Below are positions 27,052-37,009 of a stretch of 64,000 bases of DNA, piece after piece; within the stretch, counting starts at the first letter, position 1; the number at the start of each line of letters is the position of its first letter. The position numbers were made by a program, and so were the translations under genes. A model generated the notes under the pieces. That model saw only the letters and a program-made list of their open reading frames with translations. It was not told where the DNA came from and did no database searches. The DNA comes from CAWFFV01 sp963814985 (GTDB lineage: Bacteria; Chloroflexota; Ktedonobacteria; Ktedonobacterales; Ktedonobacteraceae): the NCBI GenBank assembly GCA_963814985.1, contig CAWFFV010000029.1, positions 372,001 through 436,000 on the forward strand, given 5' to 3'.

Positions 27052-28308
27052 CTACTTATGTTCTACTATTAACTCTTCTATATTACTTGCACCAGTGTAC
27101 GATTCCTTGTGGGCTTCTTTCTGGCTCAGGGTAGCGAGCAATGCCTGGTAACGCTCAGCCATCAATTCCCATTTGAACGATTGATAATCCTCAGCAGCAT
27201 TGACTGCCAGAGATAGACATTTTTCTGGATGTTGATACAGATCGATGATAGCTTCAGCGAAGCTTTCAGGGCTCGAAGGATCACAGAGGACTATCGACTC
27301 GGGTCGGAACATAGAGCGGATCGCACGAGTATCTGAAGTAATCATCGGGCGATGCATCCAGGCGAATTCATATGCTTTGGTTGGCAACACCAGTTCCATG
27401 AAGCCATCATTGCGATAGGGAATAATTCCAACGTCGCCATGTGTTACAAAATCTACCAGTTCATTTGACTCACAGGGATCTGTAAAGACCACTCGTTCAC
27501 TTACTCCCAGATCTTGTGCCAATTGTTTTAGCGTAGAGATAAATTCACCACGCCCTTTGATATCCAGCTGTACGTGAGGCACTACCTGACGTGCCAGAGC
27601 CAGAGCATGGATGGCAATATCCAAACCATTGCGGCTGGCTACAGTGCCGTGATACATCAAGATAAGTGGATGTAACTCATCAAATTCTCGCAATTCTCTG
27701 ATATTCCCACGTGAAGCCGGATAAAGTTTGGGATCAGCGCTATTGAGAATGATAGTAATTTTCTCAGCGGGGACCGAGCGTTGAAGCAGCAGTTGTTCAA
27801 AAGGCCAGCCGACGGTAATCACATGGTCGGCATAGGCTGTTGAAATGCGCTCCTGCCAGCAAGCTAGAGCAGTAACGATTTTCCGTGTCTTGCCCTTTGC
27901 TTTTGCTCCCATCAGTTCTGGGCTAACATCCTGCACTTCCAGAATAACTTTTGCTCCCAATATCTTAGGAATAATGGCTGAGAAAACGAGAAAATCCGGC
28001 ATATTGTGAACATGTACTACATCGAAACGCTTCTTGAGGTGCAGACGAGTAAGCACTACACCAGACATGAGGAGAAACCAGCACCAGCTCAAAATTGTGA
28101 CTGGCAATGATTGACCAAACCCGCGATTCATAGGTAAACGGTGAACATGTACACCTTCACAGATTTCATAACGTTGCTCGCCTGACTGGCGTAGACAGAT
28201 CACGTCCACGGAGTACCCTCCGTCTATAGCTGCCCCAGCAATGCGTCGTACTAGTGGATCGAAGGGATACCAATCGAAGGTGATAGCAGCAACACGTATT
28301 GTCGACAT
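27052..28308 (-). CDS. GT4 family glycosyltransferase
   Basis: GT-B glycosyltransferase of about 418 aa. The N-terminal acceptor domain starts VAAITFDWYPFDPLVRR and includes FDVVHVHNMPDFLVF. The C-terminal donor domain has LILMYHGTVASRNGLDIAI, GRGEFI and the ExxE-like box in MELVLPTKAYEFAWM. It adds one sugar to the lipid-linked repeat unit on the cytoplasmic side. Start chosen at ATG 28308 after AAAGGA; a longer frame would overlap the upstream gene by 14 bases. The sugar donor cannot be inferred. Confidence 0.9.
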   Translation of the reverse strand: MSTIRVAAITFDWYPFDPLVRRIAGAAIDGGYSVDVICLRQSGEQRYEICEGVHVHRLPMNRGFGQSLPVTILSWCWFLLMSGVVLTRLHLKKRFDVVHVHNMPDFLVFSAIIPKILGAKVILEVQDVSPELMGAKAKGKTRKIVTALACWQERISTAYADHVITVGWPFEQLLLQRSVPAEKITIILNSADPKLYPASRGNIRELREFDELHPLILMYHGTVASRNGLDIAIHALALARQVVPHVQLDIKGRGEFISTLKQLAQDLGVSERVVFTDPCESNELVDFVTHGDVGIIPYRNDGFMELVLPTKAYEFAWMHRPMITSDTRAIRSMFRPESIVLCDPSSPESFAEAIIDLYQHPEKCLSLAVNAAEDYQSFKWELMAERYQALLATLSQKEAHKESYTGASNIEELIVEHK

Positions 28309-28324
28309 AACCACACAAATCCTT

Positions 28325-29557
28325 TCAAGCAGATTCATTTGAGTGAATACGAGTCGTACGTACCCACTCGGCTGTATGTTTTTTGTTTCTCCTGACCACC
28401 AGAATCACCCATAGCTTCCACAACATGAAGCCAGGTGCATGCAGAAGCGCCATATATAGGATTCGAGGAGGACGTAAAAGATAGATGGCGGTACTAATAT
28501 AGCAAAATAGACAGCCTATGATCACAAGACTAATCATCAGATTTGGGATTGACCATAATAGCAGTGATCCCAGGAACATCAATAGACACCAGATGACGAG
28601 GTACGATAGAGGAGGAGTAAGTAGCTCTGCTATGGCTTCTATACGCACGAAGTCGCGGTTGCTTATACCAGCCTTCAGAAGTTTCCACGCAATTCTCCAT
28701 GCAGGCTGGCTATCGTCGGGTGATTCCCAACGTATGTCCTGTGTACGCATTTGCGCAAAGGTCGATGGCATTTCTGATCGTACAATGGCATCTGGCATAT
28801 AGAGCACCTTTTCACCATGTTGCATCAGAGACAGATAATACTGATAATCTTCTGCAAGTGAAAAAGCTTGCCAGGGATGGCGCATTAAAAGAGAGCGGCT
28901 CAGGCACATCCCATTACCTGTCAGGGTAGAGGAACACCCAAGACCATTTCTTCCCAGGGGACGCACATAATTCATCAATGTCAATGCCAGCCAGCGTAGT
29001 GCCGTACTGGGGGAGTCAGTGACATTAAGTACAGTATTATGAGCTTGTAATGCCTGAGCGCCTTGTGCCAGTCCTCTGTTCATTACCTGTAAAAAGGTTG
29101 GAACAACAACTGAGTCTGCATCCAGGACGATATACGCATCATAGATCAAGCCATCTTCATTGAGTTTCTGCATGAGCCAGCTCAGTGCAAAGCCTTTACC
29201 ACGCTTTTCCTGATCGAAGCGCTCATAAACGCTCACCCCGCTGCTTGAGCGTGCCAACTCGGCAGTAGTATCGGTACAATTGTCGGCTACAACGTAGATC
29301 GTGTGACAATCTTTTGGATAATCGAGAGCCGCAAGGCTGTCCAGCAACTTACCGAGTACAGCAGTCTCATTATGGGCAGGAATAAGGATAGCAAAATTGG
29401 CATGTTGGAACTCATCTGAAAAAGAGATGGCTTCCTTCTTACGTTTTCGCGTGACCAGTATCGCTGAAATCGATAAAATACAGAGATATAAAACCGGTAG
29501 TGCTATTATTATCTCCATAGCTAAAAGCAGCCACCTCAGCACCTGTAGCACTAGCAT
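28325..29557 (-). CDS. membrane-bound processive-type GT2 glycosyltransferase
   Basis: 410 aa with one N-terminal hydrophobic helix, a cytoplasmic GT-A domain and three or four C-terminal helices. Catalytic landmarks are FAILIPAHNET, VVADNCTDTT, the DADS metal motif in YIVLDADSVV, a SLAEDYQYYL acidic box and QDIRW, the QxxRW-type motif. This architecture is shared with BcsA/IcaA-like synthases and with dolichol-phosphate-type enzymes, so it may make a polymer backbone or a lipid-linked sugar. Its start overlaps the preceding GT4 stop by seven bases; 16 bases separate it from the next start. Confidence 0.9.
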   Translation of the reverse strand: MLVLQVLRWLLLAMEIIIALPVLYLCILSISAILVTRKRKKEAISFSDEFQHANFAILIPAHNETAVLGKLLDSLAALDYPKDCHTIYVVADNCTDTTAELARSSSGVSVYERFDQEKRGKGFALSWLMQKLNEDGLIYDAYIVLDADSVVVPTFLQVMNRGLAQGAQALQAHNTVLNVTDSPSTALRWLALTLMNYVRPLGRNGLGCSSTLTGNGMCLSRSLLMRHPWQAFSLAEDYQYYLSLMQHGEKVLYMPDAIVRSEMPSTFAQMRTQDIRWESPDDSQPAWRIAWKLLKAGISNRDFVRIEAIAELLTPPLSYLVIWCLLMFLGSLLLWSIPNLMISLVIIGCLFCYISTAIYLLRPPRILYMALLHAPGFMLWKLWVILVVRRNKKHTAEWVRTTRIHSNESA

Positions 29558-30763
29558 ATCTGTTCCCTCTCTAGAACTTGTGTTTCAATAGCTTTCAGCA
29601 GTCGGGTACCACTATGTTTCCAACTATACTTTGTTTCCACCAATGCTCTACCAGCATTTCCAAGTGCGGTTCGCATAACTTGATCTTTCAAAAGCGTTAT
29701 CACTGCTTGCGCAAATTTTTCTGGTTGGTCAGCCACAATCAAGTGCTTGCCATTCTCAACAGATAAACCTTCACATCCTATACTTGTGGAAACGACAGCT
29801 CTTTGCATGGACAGAGCCTCCAGTATCTTTAAGCGCGTACCGCTACCGACTTGCAATGGAGCTATGACGACACTCGATGTGGCAAGGTAGGGATGCACTT
29901 TCGGGACCGTGCCAGTAACTGTAATTCCTGGCAACGTAGCCAACCTCTTGATCTCTGGCGGTGGATTTTTACCAACAATTTGCCAGGTTGCATCTGGCAG
30001 TTGCTTCTGGATAATGGGCCAACATTTTCTTACAAAAAATAGGACTGCGTCGATATTTGGAAAATAATCCATACTTCCAGTAAAGATAATTTGATGCAAA
30101 ATTTCTGGTATCGGATCGCGCTGCACAAAAGTTTCAGTATCTACTCCGTTTGGTATGACCTCAACCTGTTGCCCTGGTAATATCTTTCTTCAGCGCATCA
30201 TACTCTCGCTCACTAGTTACCAGCACGATATCGGCACGACGGCAGCGTTCTATTTCTCCCCGTTTGAGGAGATGGCATTCACGCCAGCTATACCACTTAC
30301 GTAGAGGTGCTTTCTCGTGTTTATATGTACGTTCTAGCAACTCATATTCGATATTATGCTGATCGATGACAGTTTTTATTCCTTCAGGTAGTTGATAACC
30401 AGCAACAAGCACACTCTCAAAAAGCACAATATCGAACTGACGAAGCGAGCAAATAGTATCCAGAGCATGCTGCATTTCAGATACAGTGAACAGGTTTAGA
30501 AAGTATGACTTGCCACGAACAGCATTAAATAACTGGATCAGGCGTTTGTAACGATCAGGCAATGTATAAGGTATGAGTTGAACAGAGTCGGTGAGTTCTT
30601 TAAGTGAAGATCGCACCTCAGATTCATTAAACTCGGCATCATTTGCTAATATTAGTAGTGAGACCTTGTATGTTTTAGACAGCGCTTTCAACAAATGAAA
30701 ATTACGGGTATTGGCTCCTCCGACCGGGCGCGGTAAACCAGCAGTCACCATAAGGAGATTCAT
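29551..30763 (-). CDS. GT4 family glycosyltransferase, frameshifted
   Basis: Two frames together make one GT-B enzyme of about 403 aa. The upstream part has VTAGLPRPVGGANTRNFHLLKAL, FDIVLFESVLVAGY and TVIDQHNIEYELLERT. The downstream part has IIFTGSMDYFPNIDAVLFF, WQIVGKNPPP and a GSGTRLKILEALSMQRAVVST donor-site box. The frame breaks at about 30175-30185 in AAAGATATTACC: the first frame reaches a stop after KKDITRATG while the shifted frame reads LPGQQVEVIPNGVDT, the expected linker between the domains. One indel explains it. It overlaps both neighbours by a few bases, so it belongs to the same operon. Confidence 0.85.
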
Positions 30764-32284
30764 ATTTTCTTTTTCTCTTCCTCTTCAATTCTTGGAAGCT
30801 TCATCAAGACGCCTGCCAGCATACCAACATAGATCACATTGCGATAGAAAGAGAGTTGGTAATCGGCATAGGCAACGATGATTTCCATAACGATCATAGC
30901 GACAATGTAGATAGCCATGAGTTGTAAATAGTTATCTTTAAGCTGGCGTGCAATAATGGATCCTCGCACGATGATAGCACCAAAGAGGTACCAAAGAGCA
31001 AGGAAGCCAAATGGTCCGAGTCGCATCCATACCCAATAGATAGTGTTGTGAGGGATATAGTTATAAACAGGATCAAGCGATGAAAGGTCCGGCAGGAGTT
31101 CAGGTTGCAAGAACGGCTTACCAAATCCCAGACCCATTGGGTTTAACTTCACCGTATATTTCAGATCATAGTTTTCGATGTCACGGTATAGATTGGAAGC
31201 CGCATCAGATGGATCCGGGTGAAAAACGGATACTACTGCGCGTGCTGGTGAGCTGAGACCTCCCGTACCTTTGTAAAATGCCGCGACATAAGCGCCACCG
31301 AACAAAACCGTGACTAGAAGGAGTATTATCAGAGAATCTTCGTGCATGTATCTTAACAGTAAAAATAAGTGTCCAGGCAACTACAAGTCCTATTAAAAGT
31401 GCCACAAAATCCGCACGTCGGTTATTGGCAACCAGAGCAACCAGTAGCACGGGTAATAGTGCCAGAGCAGTATAAAACTGTGGTCGGTATTTAGAGTGTA
31501 GACTGAAGAGCACAATGAGCAGGACAGTTGAGACCCAAAAATAAGACTCTTCATGAGCCATGATCTGGTGGTTGTCTGCCAGATCACCATGTATAACGAA
31601 GATGTAAACATAAATTGCTTGCAGGGCTTTGATACCAGCACACAGGATCGCACACCATAAAAAATAACGCACTTGTGATTTCTTGCGTATGAGATTGTAG
31701 GCCAGGAGGTATCCTAAAAGCAGATACCAGAATGATCTAACTTCCTCAATGAGGATTTGGAGATTTCCACCGGAAGACATGCCATGCACGATACCCCAGA
31801 TGACGCACATAAAAAAAAATGAGAATGGAATGAGCAGTGCGCCTCCTTGCAGCATCTTCTGACGCTTAAGCAGGTTCTGAAGAATGAACACCAGCAGGAC
31901 GAAAACCATGAAGAAACCGATAGGTCGATCAGGCAGTCCCAGAATAGAGTCAGGCCAGTAGAAGATATAAATGGCTGGGCTGCCGCCCACGACGTCAGAT
32001 GCACTCTGGTCGATGGACAGCGTACAGACGAGTATAACGAAGAAACCAACGATCGGCCATCGTATGACGAGTAAGGTCACGACCAGAACTACCAGTATAG
32101 CAAGTATGTAGCTGGAGCCAATAGCAATTCCACTGATGACCAGCCCGGGAACCAGACAGAGCATGCTGATGAATAACAGAATAAATAGGAGCAGATCGCT
32201 CCGTCTTCGTTTCTCCAGTATTGTAGAGACCGTTTGAAAGCCTTTAGTGGTTCGCAGTGATTGAAATTCCATAGCAGATCTCAT
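30760..32284 (-). CDS. O-antigen ligase/polymerase-like (Wzy) membrane protein, frameshifted
   Basis: Polytopic membrane protein of about 505 aa with roughly ten helices and a large external loop before the last helices (LSSPARAVVSVFHPDPSDAASNLYRDIENYDLKY region). Topology and the NPMGLGFGKPF loop are those of the Wzy_C/O-antigen ligase superfamily, which polymerise or ligate repeat units on the outer face. The frame breaks near 31345-31360: the first frame is good to AWTLIFTV and the second resumes at RYMHEDSLIILLLVTVLF. Its start ATG overlaps the stop of the 43-codon gene upstream (ATGA). It probably partners with the flippase and the Wzz-like protein. Confidence 0.83.
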
Positions 32285-32412
32285 CCCAACGTAAAGTAAA
32301 GTACCGTACCGATCGCAACACAGAACACCAGCAGGCGAATTCTCGTGTCATATGTACGCGCGAATAACCCGAGGCAAACAAAAGTCATTAAGAGTATGGA
32401 AATTGGTACCAT
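32281..32412 (-). CDS. 43-aa hydrophobic protein coupled to the polymerase gene
   Basis: A short frame starting MVPISILLMTFVCLGLF and ending VLYFTLG. It has two hydrophobic stretches separated by the charged ARTYDTRIR, so it is a small membrane hairpin. GGAGA lies 5 bases before the ATG, and its TGA overlaps the ATG of the Wzy-like gene, which supports real translation and coupling. It sits 9 bases after the CpsD-like gene. No family is recognised; it might be a split-off first helix pair of the polymerase or a small regulator of it. Confidence 0.6.
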   Translation of the reverse strand: MVPISILLMTFVCLGLFARTYDTRIRLLVFCVAIGTVLYFTLG

Positions 32413-32421
32413 GAGAATCTC

Positions 32422-33258
32422 CTAAAGAAGTTGCTGTATCCATCTTGGAATCCGGCTCTCGCCTTGATTAAGGATGATGCCATGAATTGGTAAGCTACTG
32501 AGTTGCTTACATGTGTCGTCTATCATTTTATCGGGTGTGACCTGTGCACGAACTACGATCACAATCGATTCTGGCAGGCTTGCCGCCAGGGAACCGTATC
32601 CGGCGGTGATGATGGAAGGGAGATCAACGATATACAATTCATTTGAATGTTTAAATGTTTTCGATAAGCCAGAGCGTTGTAGCTGTTTTAGCAACTTTAC
32701 TGCATCTCGTGAGCCATTTCCGGCAGGAATGACGGTCAGGTTGTTATCTACCTTGTAACGAATATCATCTTCATTGCACATTCCGCTCAACCACTCCGCC
32801 AGCCCAGGTGTTGCAGGGATATCAAAGTACTCATGCAGGCTGGGATGTTCCCAGTTACACTCGATAAGTGTAACTGGCTCATTACTGTCATGCGCGAGTA
32901 CCTGTGCGGTGACCAGGGCCAAAAATGATTTCCCCTCCCCTTCAATGGAGCTGGTAAAACCTAGACTGCGCACGGGAGCCTGTTCGCGGAAAAAGAGCGA
33001 AAGGCAGAACTGCCGACAGCGCTCTTGCAGCATATGAGCGCTGGCTATGTCTCGCTGATTATATTCAGTAGGTTGCGATTTCTTGTTGAGAGCCTTCTTA
33101 GTGTATGCCGTCGCAGGTGATGATCGTGGCGTTTCAACGATCGGTGAGAATTCTGCTTGTTTGGGTATCTCTAATTTCTGCGTTGCATCGGTTAGAGATT
33201 GCTTAGCAGATGTATTCGTCGAAGCCGTTACATTGTTTCTCATTGCTTCATCTCTCAT
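32422..33258 (-). CDS. CpsD/CapB-like P-loop ATPase, probably non-canonical tyrosine kinase
   Basis: 278 aa. After about 90 disordered residues comes a MinD/BY-kinase-type domain with Walker A SSIEGEGKS at 103-111, the A' region LIECNWEHPSLHEYF at 131-145, and IVDLPSI for Walker B. BY-kinases normally have an acidic LxDxDxR motif in the A' box; here it is LIECNWEHP, so the Asp residues are lost. There is also no C-terminal tyrosine cluster. It may regulate chain length with the Wzz-like protein upstream as a degenerate or signalling-only partner. Gap of 35 bases to the Wzz-like gene. No strong ribosome site at the annotated ATG; a second ATG 15 bases on is possible. Confidence 0.8.
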   Translation of the reverse strand: MRDEAMRNNVTASTNTSAKQSLTDATQKLEIPKQAEFSPIVETPRSSPATAYTKKALNKKSQPTEYNQRDIASAHMLQERCRQFCLSLFFREQAPVRSLGFTSSIEGEGKSFLALVTAQVLAHDSNEPVTLIECNWEHPSLHEYFDIPATPGLAEWLSGMCNEDDIRYKVDNNLTVIPAGNGSRDAVKLLKQLQRSGLSKTFKHSNELYIVDLPSIITAGYGSLAASLPESIVIVVRAQVTPDKMIDDTCKQLSSLPIHGIILNQGESRIPRWIQQLL

Positions 33259-33293
33259 AGCGACTGCTCACTTTTTTCAGACATCAGTTCTTC

Positions 33294-34361
33294 TCACAAT
33301 CTTTTAAGATGATCGTCAGCATTACTTTTTTTGCCTGCGAGCAAAGCTTGACTATGCATTGTATTTGGGGTTAGTAGCAGTGATTTAGTTGCGGCTGTCA
33401 GATCTGGTAATTCCATGACAACGGGATATGCTACTAAGCCTTGCAGATCGGGGGTCGAATAAACACCACGATCACGCCGCACGACAATAACGAGATAAAT
33501 TATGCAAGCTAGAAGTGCGACTACCAGGCCAATACCTGCGCCGATTATATAGTCTTTGCTGCGAGAGAGAGGCTGATATGGTAATTGGGGAGCATCGACT
33601 ACCCTGAACAGTGTAGCAACCTGTGTACCCTGTGTATTGATTGCTTGTTGTATGGTGTTAATCGTGCCTTCAAGATTTTGCACAACGGCCTGCGTATGTG
33701 TTGTGGTGGTATCAAGGAGTGCGTATTGTGAATCGTTGGCCAACAACTGACTTGGAGTCTGGGTCGGGTGGGTATGCGCATAATTCGTCTCTGCGGTAAT
33801 GGCATCACTTAGATCTTTTTGTGCTGTAGTAAGTTGAGCTTGATAACTCACCAGCAGATTATTTCCCTCAGTTCTCGAGAATTCCAGACCTTGCTTGCCG
33901 AAATTGGTGATAACTGATGCCACAATTTGTTGAGCTATGTGGGGATTGCGATTTGCGTAACTGATACTATACAGGTATTCATCTGATGGCGTGACGAGAA
34001 CGTTTTTAGAGATATCGTTAAAGAGGGCCACCTCTAGCTCTTGAGTATTTAATGTATCTGGATGAATACCTAGCGTTGGTGCCAGATCGATACCTTTTAT
34101 GACCAAATCGACAAAAGCATGTGTTTGCAGTAACTCCTGAAGCGCGGTAGTCTGGGTCAAGGCCTCTGGCTGAAGCTCGTTGCTCTGCACGCCGGTTGAG
34201 GTAATGACAAAATAGCGCTGTAAAGCCCAGAGCGATGCTGTTGATTGATAGGTTCGTGGAGTCATAAAGTACATAATGGCTAATCCAAGAGTTGGGAGTA
34301 GCACAATTAATATAAGAAGTTTTAGCGGGTAACGAAAGATCGCCTCGAGAGTCCGTCTCAC
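33294..34361 (-). CDS. Wzz/YveK-type chain-length determinant protein
   Basis: Polysaccharide co-polymerase of 355 aa with two membrane helices: residues 12-32 (LKLLILIVLLPTLGLAIMYF) and about 270-295 (YIIGAGIGLVVALLACIIYLVIVV). Between them is a long extracytoplasmic region with a coiled-coil part around 165-250. The PQLPYQPLSRSKD segment is the Pro-rich motif found before TM2. The C-terminal cytoplasmic tail of about 60 aa ends without a kinase domain; the kinase-like protein is the next gene, the split arrangement of Gram-positive-type systems. GTG start after AGGTG. First gene of the minus-strand operon. Confidence 0.88.
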   Translation of the reverse strand: MRRTLEAIFRYPLKLLILIVLLPTLGLAIMYFMTPRTYQSTASLWALQRYFVITSTGVQSNELQPEALTQTTALQELLQTHAFVDLVIKGIDLAPTLGIHPDTLNTQELEVALFNDISKNVLVTPSDEYLYSISYANRNPHIAQQIVASVITNFGKQGLEFSRTEGNNLLVSYQAQLTTAQKDLSDAITAETNYAHTHPTQTPSQLLANDSQYALLDTTTTHTQAVVQNLEGTINTIQQAINTQGTQVATLFRVVDAPQLPYQPLSRSKDYIIGAGIGLVVALLACIIYLVIVVRRDRGVYSTPDLQGLVAYPVVMELPDLTAATKSLLLTPNTMHSQALLAGKKSNADDHLKRL

Positions 34362-34948
34362 AGATACACCTGCCTTTCATTAATGTTCAAAATTAGGGAA
34401 GCTGTTCAAATCACTCAACTCCAGCCCACTTTACTATACAAAAATCAGAGACTCGTTTCCTTTACTAAACGAGAATAAATACCAAATGAGCATATCAATA
34501 TATCCACCTTTATACCACTCTTTGGGAATCATGATCGGTGTCCTAAATGTTGAGATAGCGTTAAGATTGAGACTTTATGGTAACGCAACATTAACCATAA
34601 AGAAGTAGTTCCTAATTGTACCTGTTCTCCATAGAGAATATTTCTCTCCCATTATAGGGAAATCATTACCATTTCTTTACCAATGTATCATAAAATTGAC
34701 ATGTAAAAATGATATTGTTCTCCTCATGAATAAACTACGTGTCCAACATCCTCCTTATCAAGATCAGTCTCTGGCTCATCTTGTACAGTTGTATGCTACT
34801 CACTCTGGCTCAACTTTATCTTGATTCTCCCTTACCCATGAAGAAGATATGAATGAGACCATGATTTTTCGTATAGCAGTGGTCAAGTTCCCGAGACTGG
34901 AGGTATTAATGACCAGAGTGGAAGTGAAATGATGAAGGTAATAAAATT
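34362..34948. promoter_or_regulatory. large divergent gap between exopolysaccharide operons
   Basis: About 590 bases, AT-rich, with no supported gene. A hairpin CTCGTTT/AAACGAG lies near 34452-34473, and a 9-bp inverted repeat CTTTATGGT/ACCATAAAG at about 34573-34602 contains the TTAACCATAA decamer also found in the 19.4-19.6 kb promoter gap. GTTGAGAT occurs at 34550, as it does repeatedly near 39.3-39.4 kb. TTGACA at about 34697 is a candidate -35. A 32-codon frame at 34725-34823 (MNKLRVQHPP) has little support and is not called. Confidence 0.4.
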
Positions 34949-35502
34949 ATGAAGGCTATCCTTACAGCTGCTATTAAATATGCAACAAACCATATAATTA
35001 CTCATATCCCGTCGCATGCTCTACGACTCGCCTGGTATCGTCGTGTACTGGGTTGGCGGATCGGGACTGGTGTTACCATCCTTATGGGGCAGTATGTGCA
35101 AATGGCGGGGTGCGTAAAAGTGGCATGAAGGTTTCCATCGGAAAAGGGAGCGTAATAAACAATAGTTGTCTCTTATACACGACAGGTGGCCTGGTGATCG
35201 GTGAAAATGTGAGCATCTCTTCTGGTGCCTGGTTAGTCACTGGCACTCACGATATGAATGATCCACTCTTTCCTGACAAATACCTGCCCATTGTGGTCGG
35301 CAACTATGCCTGGATTGGGGTGCGTGCCACCATTCTTGCTGGTGTCACCATAGGTGAAGGTGCTGTAATCATGGCAGGGGCAGTCGTAACACGTGATGTT
35401 CCCCCATATGCTGTAGTTGGTGGTATTCCAGCCAAGATCGTTAGTAAACGAGCGCTGCAAAACTTTTCTTACGAGCTGAATTTTCGCCACTTATTTGAGT
35501 AA
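34949..35502 (+). CDS. left-handed beta-helix (hexapeptide) acetyltransferase, frameshifted
   Basis: About 184 aa once the frame is restored. The helix-rich N-terminus (KYATNHIITHIPSHALRLAWYRR, VLGWRIGTGVTILMGQYVQMAG) is followed by hexapeptide repeats (KVSIGKGSVI, GLVIGENVSISSG, AWIGVRATILAGVTIGEGAVIMAGAV) and VVGGIPAKIV. Catalytic-type His lies in VTGTHDMNDP. The frame slips in a run of four G at 35107-35110; one more G would give MAGVRKSGMKVSIG, the expected sequence, so a homopolymer error is very likely. Ribosome site GAAGGT 9-10 bases before ATG 34949. It probably O- or N-acetylates a sugar in the exopolysaccharide. Confidence 0.85.
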
Positions 35503-35776
35503 CTACAGCCTTCCCTGCGTAAAATGAGTTCAGAGAGGCGGTTGGTGAAGATATTGTGTGAGCATCTGGTAGAGGGACATGCGGGACCCTGTAGTTAATA
35601 GAGGTTAACTTTCGTTTACCCTTCTTGCAAAAGCATTACTACTTCTTAACTAATTACACATAACTCTGTTATCTTTCATATGATATCCTGAGCCAATAAT
35701 TCAAAGATGATGGAGGCGTCAAAATTGCAGTCATGCATTTTGAGTTTATCATATTTTATGAAGAAGGAGCATGTTG

Positions 35777-36946
35777 ATGGTGAAATATAACAATACTACA
35801 GTAGTTATTGGTGCAGGCCCTTATGGTCTTTCGGTGGCGGCACATCTGAGATCTCGCAATTTACCAATGCATATTTTCGGGAAACCGATGGATTTTTGGC
35901 AGAAAATGCCGGCGGAAATGTATTTGAAATCCTTCTGGAGTGCCGCAAGTCTCTCGGCCCCAGGTGGCAAATATAGCCTCAATCATTATGCCTCCGTCAC
36001 CGGGACGCATGAGCAAACACCCATCCCACTTTCTTACTTTCTCGACTATTGCCGCTGGTTCCAGGAACATAATGTTCCTGAGATTGATCCCACCTTCGTG
36101 CAGTCATTGAAACGTATTGATCAGGGATTCCAACTGGACTTGAAAGATGGACGGACTATCGAGGCTGGCAATGTAGTTGTTGCCACTGGTATCGCTCCAT
36201 TTGCGCATGTGCCAGAGTATGCACGTAACCTTCCTCAGACCCTTGCCTCACACACGCAAGAGCATACGGATCTTACACGTTTCAAAGGTCGTAATGTCGT
36301 TATGGTAGGAAGAGGTCAGAGTGCACTAGAATATGCTGCTTTATTACATGAGGCGGGTGCAACGGTGGAAGTAATTGCACGTGGACCCATCATCTGGATT
36401 AATCGCAAGCTGTACGATCGTACCGGCCCGGCTAAACATATCTTCTATCCACCCAGTGATGTTGGTCCTCCAGGACTCAACTGGTTGATTGCCTTCCCGC
36501 TCGTGTTCAGTCGCCTGCCTGACGAGACAAGATACGCGATGGATAAGCGAGCTGTGCGCCCTGCAGGAGCACAATGGTTGCGTCCCAGGGTAGAGGAAAA
36601 AGTGCGTCTGACTCCAAATACGGATATTGTCAAGGTTACACCTCAAGGACAGGGGCTATGTTGTGAATTAAGTGATGGGACGACGCGAGAGATAGACCAT
36701 TTGTTTTTTGGGACAGGCTATCAGGCTCATATTGATAGACTTGACTTTATCGATTCAGATTTACGCAAGCAAGTGCGGGACCGTGATGGTCAACCCTTGC
36801 AGAATTCGTGGTTCGAGTCGTCTGTGCCCCATCTCTATTTCGTAGGTGCCCTGGCCGGATATACATTCGGACCGATTTGCCGCTTTGTTGCAGGGACGAG
36901 TGCGGCTGCGCACCAAATTTCGCGACACATCGCACGATCTGCATAG
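35777..36946 (+). CDS. FAD/NAD(P)-binding flavoprotein monooxygenase-like protein
   Basis: 389 aa. It has the FAD motif VVIGAGPYGLSVAAHL at the N-terminus, the HIFGKPMDFWQKMP segment, an ATG-type motif (VVVATGIAPF) and a second nucleotide motif VVMVGRGQSALEYAALL, the pattern of class B flavin monooxygenases and lysine/ornithine N-hydroxylase relatives. Substrate unknown. GAAGGAG is followed by ATG 35777 at 7 bases, so this start is preferred to the overlapping ATG at 35771. It is 63 bases before the ATP-grasp gene and seems to begin a modification cassette with ATP-grasp, FemAB-like and NodB-like proteins. Confidence 0.83.
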   Translation: MVKYNNTTVVIGAGPYGLSVAAHLRSRNLPMHIFGKPMDFWQKMPAEMYLKSFWSAASLSAPGGKYSLNHYASVTGTHEQTPIPLSYFLDYCRWFQEHNVPEIDPTFVQSLKRIDQGFQLDLKDGRTIEAGNVVVATGIAPFAHVPEYARNLPQTLASHTQEHTDLTRFKGRNVVMVGRGQSALEYAALLHEAGATVEVIARGPIIWINRKLYDRTGPAKHIFYPPSDVGPPGLNWLIAFPLVFSRLPDETRYAMDKRAVRPAGAQWLRPRVEEKVRLTPNTDIVKVTPQGQGLCCELSDGTTREIDHLFFGTGYQAHIDRLDFIDSDLRKQVRDRDGQPLQNSWFESSVPHLYFVGALAGYTFGPICRFVAGTSAAAHQISRHIARSA

Positions 36947-37009
36947 GTGGCCAGACAAAGTGACATGGTATGAAAATCGATTGGTGAAATGGAAAGAGGG
37001 ACATACAGC

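Noticed and set aside
34725..34823. 32-codon frame MNKLRVQHPP in the large divergent gap
   Set aside because: Too short, with no clear ribosome site and no second copy or context to support translation.
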